The notes below the pieces were generated by a model. It saw nothing but the letters and a program-made list of their open reading frames with translations, was not told the DNA's origin and did no database searches. A program made the translations under genes and the position numbers. From Mageeibacillus sp. UBA6980 (GTDB lineage: Bacteria > Bacillota > Clostridia > Saccharofermentanales > Saccharofermentanaceae), in the NCBI GenBank assembly GCA_002450095.1, contig DJYK01000040.1, positions 1-46,998 of the forward strand: a DNA stretch of 46,998 nt, given 5' to 3'. Below are positions 39,010 through 46,689 of the stretch, piece by piece (within the stretch, counting starts at the first letter, position 1; every line of letters starts with the position of its first letter).

Positions 39010-39606
39010 TCATTTTACTCTCTTGAACTTCTCTCCGTCATACTTGCGGATAGGATTGCCGCGTTCGATCTCATTGTGTTTTTGCCAGGCTCCGTTAAGA
39101 GCGTATGCGTCATATTCACTTTGTTTTGATGCTAATAAACTCTGAAGTCTCCTGATCGCTTTCTGTTTATTCTGAACCTGACTTCTCTCCTCAGTGCAAG
39201 TGACGACTAATCCTGTGGGTTTGTGTACTATCCGTACCCCCGTCTCCACCTTATTCACATGCTGACCGCCCTTACCGCCGCAATGCATTGTGGTTATCTC
39301 ACAGTCTTCAAGATCAAACTCACCGACTTCTTCGGCTTCCTTGATCACATGAACATCGATATACCAATTCTTACGCTGATGCCCCGGCCTTATGGTGCTT
39401 TTCCACACCCATAGAACCGTGCCTTCGAGAGAAGAAACATCTTCAGGAAACTCCATCATGGCAGACTTGTAACCGTTGCCTGAATAGTCTTCGTTAACAG
39501 ACACGATGCGTGAACCGTTAAACTCTTTAAGGAGGGACTTGCAAAGCTTCTCCACACCGATAGAACATTCCACCGGTCCTTGTCCCGAACTTATCTGTAA
39601 AAGCAT
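39010..39606 (-). CDS. prfH: Peptide chain release factor H
   Basis: A 198-residue class I release-factor homologue. The catalytic GGQ is at 113-115 in CGGKGGQHVNKVETGVRI, followed by VVTCTEERSQVQNKQKAIRRL as in PrfH. It lacks the codon-recognising domain of RF1/RF2. PrfH with RtcB2 is known to act on ribosomes whose 16S decoding centre has been cleaved: PrfH releases the peptide and RtcB reseals the RNA. The ATG follows AGAGAGGTAAT and lies 1 bp after the rtcB stop, so the two are coupled. Confidence 0.93.
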   Translation of the reverse strand: MLLQISSGQGPVECSIGVEKLCKSLLKEFNGSRIVSVNEDYSGNGYKSAMMEFPEDVSSLEGTVLWVWKSTIRPGHQRKNWYIDVHVIKEAEEVGEFDLEDCEITTMHCGGKGGQHVNKVETGVRIVHKPTGLVVTCTEERSQVQNKQKAIRRLQSLLASKQSEYDAYALNGAWQKHNEIERGNPIRKYDGEKFKRVK

Positions 39607-39607
39607 A

Positions 39608-40714
39608 TTACCTCTCTTTTCCTGCCTTGAAGTTATATACAGGCTTCAAGACTTGCTTAACTTCAACGGTATCTTCGATGACAGGCATTATCTCATCGAT
39701 CCTCCTGTAAGCAATAGGAGCCTCATCAAGAGTGTCTGCACATATTGAGGAGCTGAAGATGCCTTTCATGTCTTTCTTGAACGCGGATACCGTATATGTA
39801 TTCTGTACTTCCGTTCTCTTGATCTTGCGACCGGAACCGTGCGGAGCAGAGTAATTCCAATCAGGATTTCCCTTACCCACACCGAGTATCACGCCGTCCG
39901 CCATATTGATCGGAATAATCACCGGCTCGCCTTCGAGCGCTGAAGCGGCACCTTTACGCAGTATTGAAGAGCCGTCGGGAAGTGTGCCGATGTAGTTGTG
40001 GATCGACTCGTACCGCTCAACTTCCTTCCACTTCATGCCCTTCAGGATCTCTTGAAGGATTATCTCGCGGTTAAGCGATGCATACGAGGTCGCGACGGCA
40101 GCATCGTGAAGGTAATCGTCCTTGAGCGAACCCTCTACATACGATAACTCGTATGGCGTGTCCGGGAGCTTGCGGTGCGCCGCCTCTGTGTAGTATTCCG
40201 CGACATCGACGCCCAAGTGACGGCTGCCCGAGTGAATGATGATGTAGTAACCGTCCTCGCCCTTATCGACTTCGATGAAGTGGTTGCCGCCTCCGAGTGT
40301 GCCGAGACTTCGAAGGGCCTTATCTGCCTGCACGGCACGGGTGCAACGAAGGGATTCGATCAGCTCGCGAGACGCTTTGCTGTGAGGTTCCTTGCGGATA
40401 TTGAATCCTGCAGGTACGTTCTCACGAATAACTTTATCGAGCTTCTGAAACTCGATGTTCTTAGTCTTGATCTTACAAACAAGCATGCCGCAGCCGATAT
40501 CGATCCCCATAAGCTGAGGAATGACATGGTTTGTTACCGTCATGGTAAGACCGATCGGCCCGACCTTACCGGGATGGCAGTCAGGCATGATCCTTATATT
40601 CGATCCGATTGAAATTTCATTGTCGCAGATCATCTTGATCTGTGATCGGGCGTAGTCTTCGATATCCGAAGCATAGACTACAGCCGAAGCATAATTTCCA
40701 ATAATTGTGTCCAT
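39608..40714 (-). CDS. rtcB: RtcB-family RNA ligase (RtcB2 type)
   Basis: An RNA ligase joining 2',3'-cyclic phosphate or 3'-phosphate to 5'-OH ends through a GMP-histidine intermediate. Metal and active-site motifs are MGIDIGCGM (Asp72, Cys75), RSLGTLGGGNHFIEV, IIHSGSRHLGVDV and SAPHGSGRKIKR with the guanylated His. It is 368 residues, shorter than housekeeping RtcB, which fits RtcB2 partnered with PrfH. The start at 40714 has GGAAGGAAAGAAT upstream. Confidence 0.95.
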   Translation of the reverse strand: MDTIIGNYASAVVYASDIEDYARSQIKMICDNEISIGSNIRIMPDCHPGKVGPIGLTMTVTNHVIPQLMGIDIGCGMLVCKIKTKNIEFQKLDKVIRENVPAGFNIRKEPHSKASRELIESLRCTRAVQADKALRSLGTLGGGNHFIEVDKGEDGYYIIIHSGSRHLGVDVAEYYTEAAHRKLPDTPYELSYVEGSLKDDYLHDAAVATSYASLNREIILQEILKGMKWKEVERYESIHNYIGTLPDGSSILRKGAASALEGEPVIIPINMADGVILGVGKGNPDWNYSAPHGSGRKIKRTEVQNTYTVSAFKKDMKGIFSSSICADTLDEAPIAYRRIDEIMPVIEDTVEVKQVLKPVYNFKAGKER

Positions 40715-40979
40715 ATTCTTTCCTTCCAAACGATAATCACACGAAGATTCTTCGCGTCAGGTCAGTAATGGTTTCACACTCATTGATAGCGGTGATTCTA
40801 CTCGCACTTACGAGAAAAAGCAATCGTTACCGCCAAAGATCATTATAGATAAATGCCGGATGAAGTTTCTTATCCGTGTCGTAATAGACATATTGAAACG
40901 AGACAAGGTCTCTTACCAACCAGAAGCGTATGCTCCTCGTCGGTATGAATGAGCTTATGTCACTGATTACCTCTGTATC

Positions 40980-42161
40980 TCAATTTATCATAATCTGCAG
41001 ATTCGGCTGCTCTCCTACAGCATTGTCTCCGCCAACTACCGTGATCGTGTAGTGATCCGGCTGAAGTTCCAGATCATATGTGATCATTCGCATATTTCCT
41101 TCCGGAACGGGTGCATTGATTATATTGCTGCCCTTATCTCCGTCTATTCTTATGGTGTAATCGCCTTCAGCCTCCGTGAGGATCGCTACAAACGTGGCGG
41201 AAGTTTCATCCTCGATATCAAACGAGAGCGTCGAGCAGTCAGGAGCCTCCTCCGTTACCTCATACCCGATCGTTGACTGAAGGATCATATTTTGGGAGAA
41301 CTGTGAGGCTGCGAGGGCGATACCGCAGATAAGCATTACCGCCGACAGTATGCCTGCATATAAGAATCTTATCTTTTTATGTGCGGTACCGTTGAGGAGC
41401 ATCATACCGAGAACAATGAACACCGGTGAAGCAAATGCAAGGATGAGATAGATACCAAGAAAAGATGCAATGTCGGGAGCCTGAGAAGATTCCTCGAGAA
41501 CGCTTGAGGAAAAGAATCCTGCCGTCGCCGATACGAGGTTGTTTGCAAAATGCATGAACATGGTGAGTATGATGTTGTTCTTCTTGACCATTACATAGCT
41601 TAATGCCGCGCCGAGGACCGCAGTCGACAGAAACCTCAACACTGAACAATGATTGATACCGAAGAAAATACTCATGATCAGTACTATTACCCAATCGTGC
41701 CTGAGGCTTCTGAAGTTGCTGAGAATCGCGCCTCTGTGGATCGCCTCCTCACAAACAGCAGGAAGAACACATACGATCAGAATGCACATCGGATAACTCA
41801 TGCCGCTGTAAAGCATGGTACTGATCTCTGCCGCTTCCTGCTGACTCCACGGGAATATCGTCGCCGTCAAAGAAGTCAGAACTATTGCCAGAGGGAAAAC
41901 GCCCATAAGAAGAAAGATGCAACCAAAAACATCTTTAATGCTGAACTTTCTGACCGGGAATACTTCGCTGATCTTAACCCTTGTAAGAAGGCAGTAAAAG
42001 ACAGCCATAAACCCGAAGATCAGTTCCGTCAGCACAAGACCCGGTATTCCCAGATTCAACTGAAGCGGAGTACATACGACAAGAAACACCGCCATGAGTA
42101 TTCCAAACAAAACAAATCCCATCCAAGGGCGCAGTCTGCCCTGATCACTTATTCTTTCCAT
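40980..42161 (-). CDS. CPBP (CAAX-like) intramembrane metalloprotease
   Basis: A membrane protein with about eight hydrophobic segments and the ABI/CPBP motifs: VCEEAIHRGAIL (E-E-x-x-x-R), FFGINHCS (His) and MHFANNLV (His-x-x-x-N). Residues from about 310 onward form a soluble beta-rich domain (CSTLSFDIEDETSATFVAILTE ... YTITVVGGDN) that most family members lack. CPBP proteases act in immunity to bacteriocins and other substrates; this one's target is unknown. GGGAGGAATTACTT precedes the ATG. Confidence 0.88.
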   Translation of the reverse strand: MERISDQGRLRPWMGFVLFGILMAVFLVVCTPLQLNLGIPGLVLTELIFGFMAVFYCLLTRVKISEVFPVRKFSIKDVFGCIFLLMGVFPLAIVLTSLTATIFPWSQQEAAEISTMLYSGMSYPMCILIVCVLPAVCEEAIHRGAILSNFRSLRHDWVIVLIMSIFFGINHCSVLRFLSTAVLGAALSYVMVKKNNIILTMFMHFANNLVSATAGFFSSSVLEESSQAPDIASFLGIYLILAFASPVFIVLGMMLLNGTAHKKIRFLYAGILSAVMLICGIALAASQFSQNMILQSTIGYEVTEEAPDCSTLSFDIEDETSATFVAILTEAEGDYTIRIDGDKGSNIINAPVPEGNMRMITYDLELQPDHYTITVVGGDNAVGEQPNLQIMIN

Positions 42162-42206
42162 AAGTAATTCCTCCCGATACGTGTATAAAAATGTGATTAG
42201 AATTTA

Positions 42207-42776
42207 TTATTCGTGTATTGCCCGTTCCTTCTTAAGAGCAGACAGCTTCATGAACAGCTTAACGGTTGCCACGGCAGAAGCGATGCTAAGACAACTCATG
42301 CAGATCCCGACTATAAGATTCAGGATAAAGATCGAATTGGCCGGATTAAAGGCACTCACGAGATTTAAGATGGCAGCAAACAGCGTTAATGCCACTACAA
42401 AGATCATGTATTGCGATGAGACTTTCAGACAGCCGATCCTCGATTCAATATCCGAATAGATCTGAAGTCCGTCCGGATGATCGGAGCGCTTCCCTCTCGT
42501 ATAGACGCAGCAAGTGCCGGGATAGTTAATATGCGAGACGACGGAAATCCCCATCTCTTCAAGAAACCTCAGGTACTCGGTATTCTCTTTGCTGTTGTAG
42601 CTTCCCTTGAGAAAAAGCGTTCTGTACTCATACAGATCCGGCTCCGTTTCATCAAACTCGAACGAGACCCTGCCTGCATGCTCCAGTGAATAACCGTGAC
42701 TCGCCATCTCGTTGATCCAGTCTTCTTCCTTGTCAAGCTGCCAGATCCAAAACAGTTTGTGGATTACTCTTCGCAT
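42207..42776 (-). CDS. DUF2812-family protein with C-terminal membrane segments
   Basis: Residues 1-110 match DUF2812: HKLFWIWQLDKEEDWINEMASHGYSLEHAGRVSFEFDETEPDLYEYRT, with the W-x-x-x-x-x-G-x-x-L core. Two hydrophobic segments near the C-terminus follow. DUF2812 genes are typically paired with a PadR regulator, as here: the gene starts 1 bp after the PadR stop with GGGAGGAAACTGAT. It is the likely target of PadR control. Function unknown. Confidence 0.9.
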   Translation of the reverse strand: MRRVIHKLFWIWQLDKEEDWINEMASHGYSLEHAGRVSFEFDETEPDLYEYRTLFLKGSYNSKENTEYLRFLEEMGISVVSHINYPGTCCVYTRGKRSDHPDGLQIYSDIESRIGCLKVSSQYMIFVVALTLFAAILNLVSAFNPANSIFILNLIVGICMSCLSIASAVATVKLFMKLSALKKERAIHE

Positions 42777-42777
42777 A

Positions 42778-43089
42778 TCAGTTTCCTCCCAGCAGTCTCT
42801 TGCCGTTCTCTACCAACTCCGTAAGTCTGTTAAGCTCTTCTTCCAGAACGATGCGTCCGGAATTGGTGATCACATATTCCTTTTTACGGCTCTCCGGATT
42901 CTCAGGCAGAGCATCGATCCAACCCTTGTCCACCAGCGAATTAAGTGCTCCGTATAATGTACCCGGAGCGAGCTTGACTCTCCCGCCGGACAACTCTCCG
43001 ACTACCTGTATTATTCCGTAACCGTGAAGCGGCTTCTGCAAGGAGAGAAGTATATAATAAACTGCTTCCGTTAATGCTTGCTGCGGCAT
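42778..43089 (-). CDS. PadR-family transcriptional regulator
   Basis: A 103-residue winged-helix repressor: ALTEAVYYILLSLQKPLHGYGII at the start, GTLYGALNSLVDKGWI (winged helix, PGTLYG) and KKEYVITNSGRIVLEEEL (YxLTxxG-type). The start at 43089 has GAGAGGTG upstream. It heads the PadR-DUF2812 operon and two matching operators lie in its promoter, so it should repress its own operon. Confidence 0.94.
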   Translation of the reverse strand: MPQQALTEAVYYILLSLQKPLHGYGIIQVVGELSGGRVKLAPGTLYGALNSLVDKGWIDALPENPESRKKEYVITNSGRIVLEEELNRLTELVENGKRLLGGN

Positions 43090-43126
43090 AATGACACCTC
43101 TCATCTGCTATTCTTGTCGACGACAC

Positions 43127-43184
43127 TATATCGTCGTCCGATATATCGTAACCCGAGTATATCGTCTGCCGATATAGTTGTCAA
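43127..43184 (-). promoter_or_regulatory. PadR operon promoter with two operators
   Basis: On the minus strand TTGACA (43184-43179), 17 bp, TATACT (43161-43156). Two identical inverted repeats TATATCG-N5-CGATATA lie at 43127-43145 and 43158-43176, 31 bp apart, the second inside the promoter spacer. ATATC-type dyads are typical of PadR operators. Confidence 0.85.
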
Positions 43185-43240
43185 TACCCATTTTCAAGAT
43201 GCGGATAAGAAGGAAAAATGTTCTGTTAATCTACGCAAGA

Positions 43241-44107
43241 TCATGAGCCGATCACATCTGCCGTCGTATAAGTTATCAGATAGTAACCGCCTGACTGAGT
43301 GGCGCCGACTCTTGCCGTGCCTGTTCTGACCTTCGTAAGAGTCGGATCATTCTCAGCCTGCTCTGAAGTCAGGGCATAGTATTCACGGATCTCGTCGGCA
43401 TTCAGTGAGAGATAGGTATCAATGTCGATCTCATAGACATCAAACTCCATTATCAGGGTCCCGTCGCCCGGGTTTAAAAAGGAATTCACGATACCGATAC
43501 AGTTATAGCTTTCTCCGTCAGAGGCCTCATACCAGATCTTGCCGTCTTCGAAGTAAGGTCCCGCGGGCTGATCGCCGAATGTATCCGGAGGAACGGGAAG
43601 CGCGGCATAATCCTCTTCCGTTATCAGTGCTCCAAGGTATTCTGACGCTACGCGCTGTACATCATCGATAGAGAAGACCTCGTAATCAAGATCACCTTTG
43701 ACGGCATAGCTTATCAGATCATGCGCATTGATCTTAAGGTGAAGATGAACAAAATCGATCATCCGCTCAATATCGGCTGTTTCTCTGTCGTAATCGTAGA
43801 AATTCTGTTCAACAAAATTAGTTATAAACGTATTCGCGTACTGCTGCACATCACTTTCGAGGTCGATAACCTCGTAGGTTTCCTGCGTCTGAGTCATTTC
43901 AGAAATCTCGGTTGCAACAGATGTCTCGCTCAATGAAGTCCCGGCCGCCGTTTCCGCCACGGTCTCCAACGCGGTTGTCGCAGAAGCGATCTGCTCGCTT
44001 TCCGAAGTTTCCGCTGTCGCATTATCTTTACCGCATCCGGCAAAGCCGTTCATCGCAAGTCCCGCACATAAACACCATGCAGTTATCTTATAAAAACGTT
44101 GATCCAT
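43241..44107 (-). CDS. Putative lipoprotein
   Basis: The N-terminus is a lipoprotein signal ending in the lipobox GFAGC (Cys25). A Thr/Ser/Ala-rich linker (residues 26-80, e.g. SATTALETVAETAAGTSL) precedes a globular part that is acidic and rich in Tyr, Asp and Glu. The last stretch contains TGTARVGATQSGGYYLITYT. I do not recognise the domain. CAGGAGGTTTTT precedes the ATG. Confidence 0.82.
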   Translation of the reverse strand: MDQRFYKITAWCLCAGLAMNGFAGCGKDNATAETSESEQIASATTALETVAETAAGTSLSETSVATEISEMTQTQETYEVIDLESDVQQYANTFITNFVEQNFYDYDRETADIERMIDFVHLHLKINAHDLISYAVKGDLDYEVFSIDDVQRVASEYLGALITEEDYAALPVPPDTFGDQPAGPYFEDGKIWYEASDGESYNCIGIVNSFLNPGDGTLIMEFDVYEIDIDTYLSLNADEIREYYALTSEQAENDPTLTKVRTGTARVGATQSGGYYLITYTTADVIGS

Positions 44108-44130
44108 AAAAACCTCCTGTATATCGGCTA

Positions 44131-44925
44131 TTACTTTATCAAATCATTCAGGTCAAGGATAACTTCCGACAGCATATTGGCACCATATGTAAAAAAGCCG
44201 GACGGTGCCGGATGCCTCATGATATTAGAGAAACCGCTTTCCGTTGCATTACGGACCGCACGGTCCATATGGTAATCACTGCTGATCATCACAACCGGTT
44301 CATCAGGCGGGATCATCACTGCAATGTTACCGAAGTTCTCTTGTGTATTCTGCGCCCGGTCCTCGAGGATCAGCCTGTCAGCCGATACTCCCCATTCCGT
44401 CAGGATATCGCGCATCACCTGAGCTTCGGTCTTCCCCTGCGCCTCCGCATTACCGCCCGTCAGGATCAATCGGGCCTCCGGATATTCCTCCAGATAATCT
44501 CTTGCCGTTTCAAGCCTCGATATAAGATCAGGGGTAGCGTTTCCGTTCTCCAGCGCCAGTCCGAGAACGATCACATAATCCGCTTGTCCGGCATTATCGA
44601 TAAGGCCTCCGATCATCACTTTCCCGCAGAAAAACAGTATTACCGCACTTAGCAAGAATACGACAACCCGGAACACCAGCCCGGTCGCCTTCAGTATTAC
44701 CGGTTTCCAACCGTTAAAGATATCAAATCTTACATCCAGGGCAAACAACAGAAGGACTACGCAGAGGATGATCTCGTAAATGAATAACTCCCGATAATCT
44801 GATTTAAGTACAACGGCACTGATCTTAGCGGGCATGACCGTAACGACCTCGATCGTGAGGAGACCAAACAGCGCCAACAAAATTTCGCCTGCGATCCTTC
44901 TTAATCCGGAGAACTTCTCGCTCAT
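44131..44925 (-). CDS. YdcF-like DUF218 membrane protein
   Basis: Residues 1-110 hold about four hydrophobic segments. The C-terminal half is a DUF218 domain: ADYVIVLGLALENGNATPDLISRLETARDYLEEYPEARLILTGG, TEAQVMRDILTEWGVSADRLILEDRAQNTQEN and MISSDYHMDRA. DUF218 proteins are linked to cell-envelope and vancomycin-sensitivity functions; the biochemistry is poorly known. The ribosome binding site is weak. Confidence 0.9.
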   Translation of the reverse strand: MSEKFSGLRRIAGEILLALFGLLTIEVVTVMPAKISAVVLKSDYRELFIYEIILCVVLLLFALDVRFDIFNGWKPVILKATGLVFRVVVFLLSAVILFFCGKVMIGGLIDNAGQADYVIVLGLALENGNATPDLISRLETARDYLEEYPEARLILTGGNAEAQGKTEAQVMRDILTEWGVSADRLILEDRAQNTQENFGNIAVMIPPDEPVVMISSDYHMDRAVRNATESGFSNIMRHPAPSGFFTYGANMLSEVILDLNDLIK

Positions 44926-44937
44926 TTTACATCCCGT

Positions 44938-45224
44938 CCGTCTTAACTCTCGCCACTTTTACATTATACACAGCATTTATTCTATGGGGAAACAAGCCTC
45001 AGTCAGGCATAGTCGGAGAGTCCGATAAACTATCCGATATTTTTCTGATTTATCGGCATCAAGCGGGGAAAACGGCCGATTTCCCCTGTATCGTCCGATG
45101 TTATTCTGATTTATCGGCACTTAGAGGGGATTTGAATCCAACGGACCGCCTTATCGGAACAAAGGAACATTACCATCGAAGCGATATCAGGCACATACAC
45201 TTGCTCTCCAAAAATATAATAATC
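44938..45224. other. Non-coding gap with small repeats
   Basis: About 287 bp with no gene. Two 26-bp direct repeats TCCGAT(A/G)TT(T/A)TTCTGA... at 45033-45058 and 45094-45119 (24 of 26 identical) each contain an imperfect dyad CCGAT...ATCGG, and the hairpin GGGGAAA-N8-TTTCCCC (45065-45086) lies between them. Confidence 0.65.
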
Positions 45225-45540
45225 TTACCTAAGTATAACCCTACGCTTTTCCAATCTTATGAGGTGCTCTTCATCAGGCTCAGTAATTCCGTTTTTATAG
45301 TTATATCCCATCTTAAGATAGAAAGGGACACCTGTTATCGACGCGGGGATCTCGATGCGCTTCGCCCTTAGGAAGAATTCGTCCTTTTCGAGCGTGTCAA
45401 TAATGGCTCTGCCCATACCCTTCCCCTGGTGCTCCGGCGTCTCGGATTCGATAAGTTGCTCCATAAGATCAATGGGATAATCCTTAGTGTTCGATATCCT
45501 TATCGTCTTTCGGATAAGTTCTGAAACTTCTTTGGCAAAG
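45225..45540 (-). pseudogene. Decayed GNAT acetyltransferase
   Basis: The minus strand reads, without a start codon after the toxin stop, DFAKEVSELIRKTIRISNTK DYPIDLMEQLIE (the N-terminal half of a GNAT) and then jumps directly to PEHQGKGMGRAIIDTLEKDEFF and VPFYLKMGYNYKNG (acetyl-CoA loop and C-terminus). About 45 residues of the middle appear deleted, and the first codons are missing. An in-frame ATG at 45464 would give only the second part, so the gene is probably dead. Confidence 0.6.
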
Positions 45541-45545
45541 TCTCC

Positions 45546-45893
45546 TTACAAATCATCATTGTATGAATCGTCAGTTTGTGTCTTTATCCCAAACAGTATT
45601 TTGATAAAATCGCAACGGGCATCGAGTATCCTGATGATCTTAACGGAATCCTTTTCAACACGATAGAACACGTAGTTATGATTAGAATAAATATACCGAT
45701 AATCAGATGCTATCCCATACCTCTCCCAAACACCGGAACCCTGAAGAGGCAGACTGCCCAAAGACTTGATGCTCTTCATCACTTTCTTTATGTTTTGACT
45801 AGAGGTTTTGACACCGTATTCAGCGATAAGATATTTGTTTATCTCTTCTATATCATTAGCAGCTTCCGGCGAGAATTCAATTCTCAGATTCAT
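45546..45893 (-). CDS. RelE/ParE-family toxin
   Basis: A 115-residue protein: NLRIEFSPEAANDIEEINKYLIAEYGVK, then GIASDYRYIYSNHNYVFYRVEKDSVKIIRILDARCDF, the usual RelE/ParE sheet with the R-x-x-x-Y/Y-x-x-F-Y-R-V core and a late Arg. By family it would be an mRNA interferase or gyrase poison. The start at 45893 overlaps the antitoxin stop (ATGA); an in-frame ATG upstream is not needed. Confidence 0.88.
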   Translation of the reverse strand: MNLRIEFSPEAANDIEEINKYLIAEYGVKTSSQNIKKVMKSIKSLGSLPLQGSGVWERYGIASDYRYIYSNHNYVFYRVEKDSVKIIRILDARCDFIKILFGIKTQTDDSYNDDL

Positions 45894-46132
45894 AGACCTA
45901 ATCTCTTCTCTACTTCTTCCATGGAGATCCATCCGTCTTTGGCTGATTCCTCGCCCTTAGCCAGCTCTTTGATCAGCGACTTCATCGCGTTAAGCTCATC
46001 GAGTTCCTTCATCGCGACAACGGCATAGTCGCCTCTTCCATTCTTGGTAAGATAAACAGGAGATCCATAAGAAACCTCGTCCAAAACGCTTTTATAATTC
46101 CTCAAATCGGATACGGGTCTGATATTAGGCAT
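45890..46132 (-). CDS. Phd/YefM-family antitoxin
   Basis: An 80-residue antitoxin: NIRPVSDLRNYKSVLDEVSYGSPVYLTKNGRGDYAVVAMKELDEL is the Phd/YefM DNA-binding fold, followed by an acidic helical tail that would bind the toxin. AGGAGGTTGTTCAT precedes the ATG. It is the first gene of the pair, overlaps the toxin by 4 bp and probably autorepresses. Confidence 0.9.
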   Translation of the reverse strand: MPNIRPVSDLRNYKSVLDEVSYGSPVYLTKNGRGDYAVVAMKELDELNAMKSLIKELAKGEESAKDGWISMEEVEKRLGL

Positions 46133-46391
46133 ATGAACAACCTCCTATTTGCAGATAGTTTTATGTAATATTTACATCATTATTATACATAAGATTTTAT
46201 GATTTTTCATCCTTTTATCCGTTATTCGAGTTCTATCGTCACGGTAGCTGATGCAGATCGATCCCCGGAAGATCTTCAGCGGTGGCGTACCGCATTACCG
46301 TTGTTTGGATACGATCCTGTGCAGGATGATAGTATAAGGATTAGTACCACCGGTGATATAATCAAGTTATATTTTTATACGGAGGTTCATT

Positions 46392-46586
46392 ATGAATATT
46401 GATCTTAACAAGGCAAAGGACATCGCACAGGATGCAGTAGAAAAACTCTCCAAGGACGAGAACGCCAAAAAGGTTGCCAACCAGGCTATCAACGAAGTAG
46501 AGAAGAAAGTTAAAATGGACCTTCCCGACGTAGACGGCATTGGAAATTCCGTTCAAACGGTAACCCCATTCCGCTATAAGCGGTAA
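46392..46586 (+). pseudogene. Small helical protein truncated by the insertion sequence
   Basis: It starts MNIDLNKAKDIAQDAVEKLSK with ACGGAGGTTCATT before the ATG and reads as an amphipathic helical protein through VKMDLPDVDGI. At about 46541 the sequence enters the terminal repeats of the IS element, so residues from about 51 onward (NSVQTVTPFRYKR) are read from IS DNA before a chance TAA. The original C-terminus is lost. The function of the intact gene is unknown. Confidence 0.7.
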
Positions 46587-46630
46587 GGTCATTCCGGAAC
46601 GAACGGTAAGGCTTTCCGCTCAATCGGTAA
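46547..46630 (+). repeat. Four terminal repeats of the IS element
   Basis: Units TTCCG-N7/8-GGTAA start at 46547, 46569, 46592 and 46614, a period of 22-23 bp. They are the probable transposase binding sites. Confidence 0.8.
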
Positions 46631-46689
46631 AGTCCTTTGATGTATATTCTTTCTGCAGCATGAGACTGCAGAAAGGAGGCATGGAAACC

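Noticed and set aside
43405..43671. Basic Arg-rich frame on the plus strand opposite the lipoprotein gene
   Set aside because: The composition is typical of an antisense frame of a Glu/Asp-rich gene, and no start signal is seen.
46199..46402. A 67-codon plus-strand frame ahead of the truncated gene
   Set aside because: It has no ribosome binding site, overlaps the next gene's leader and start, and has no recognisable composition.
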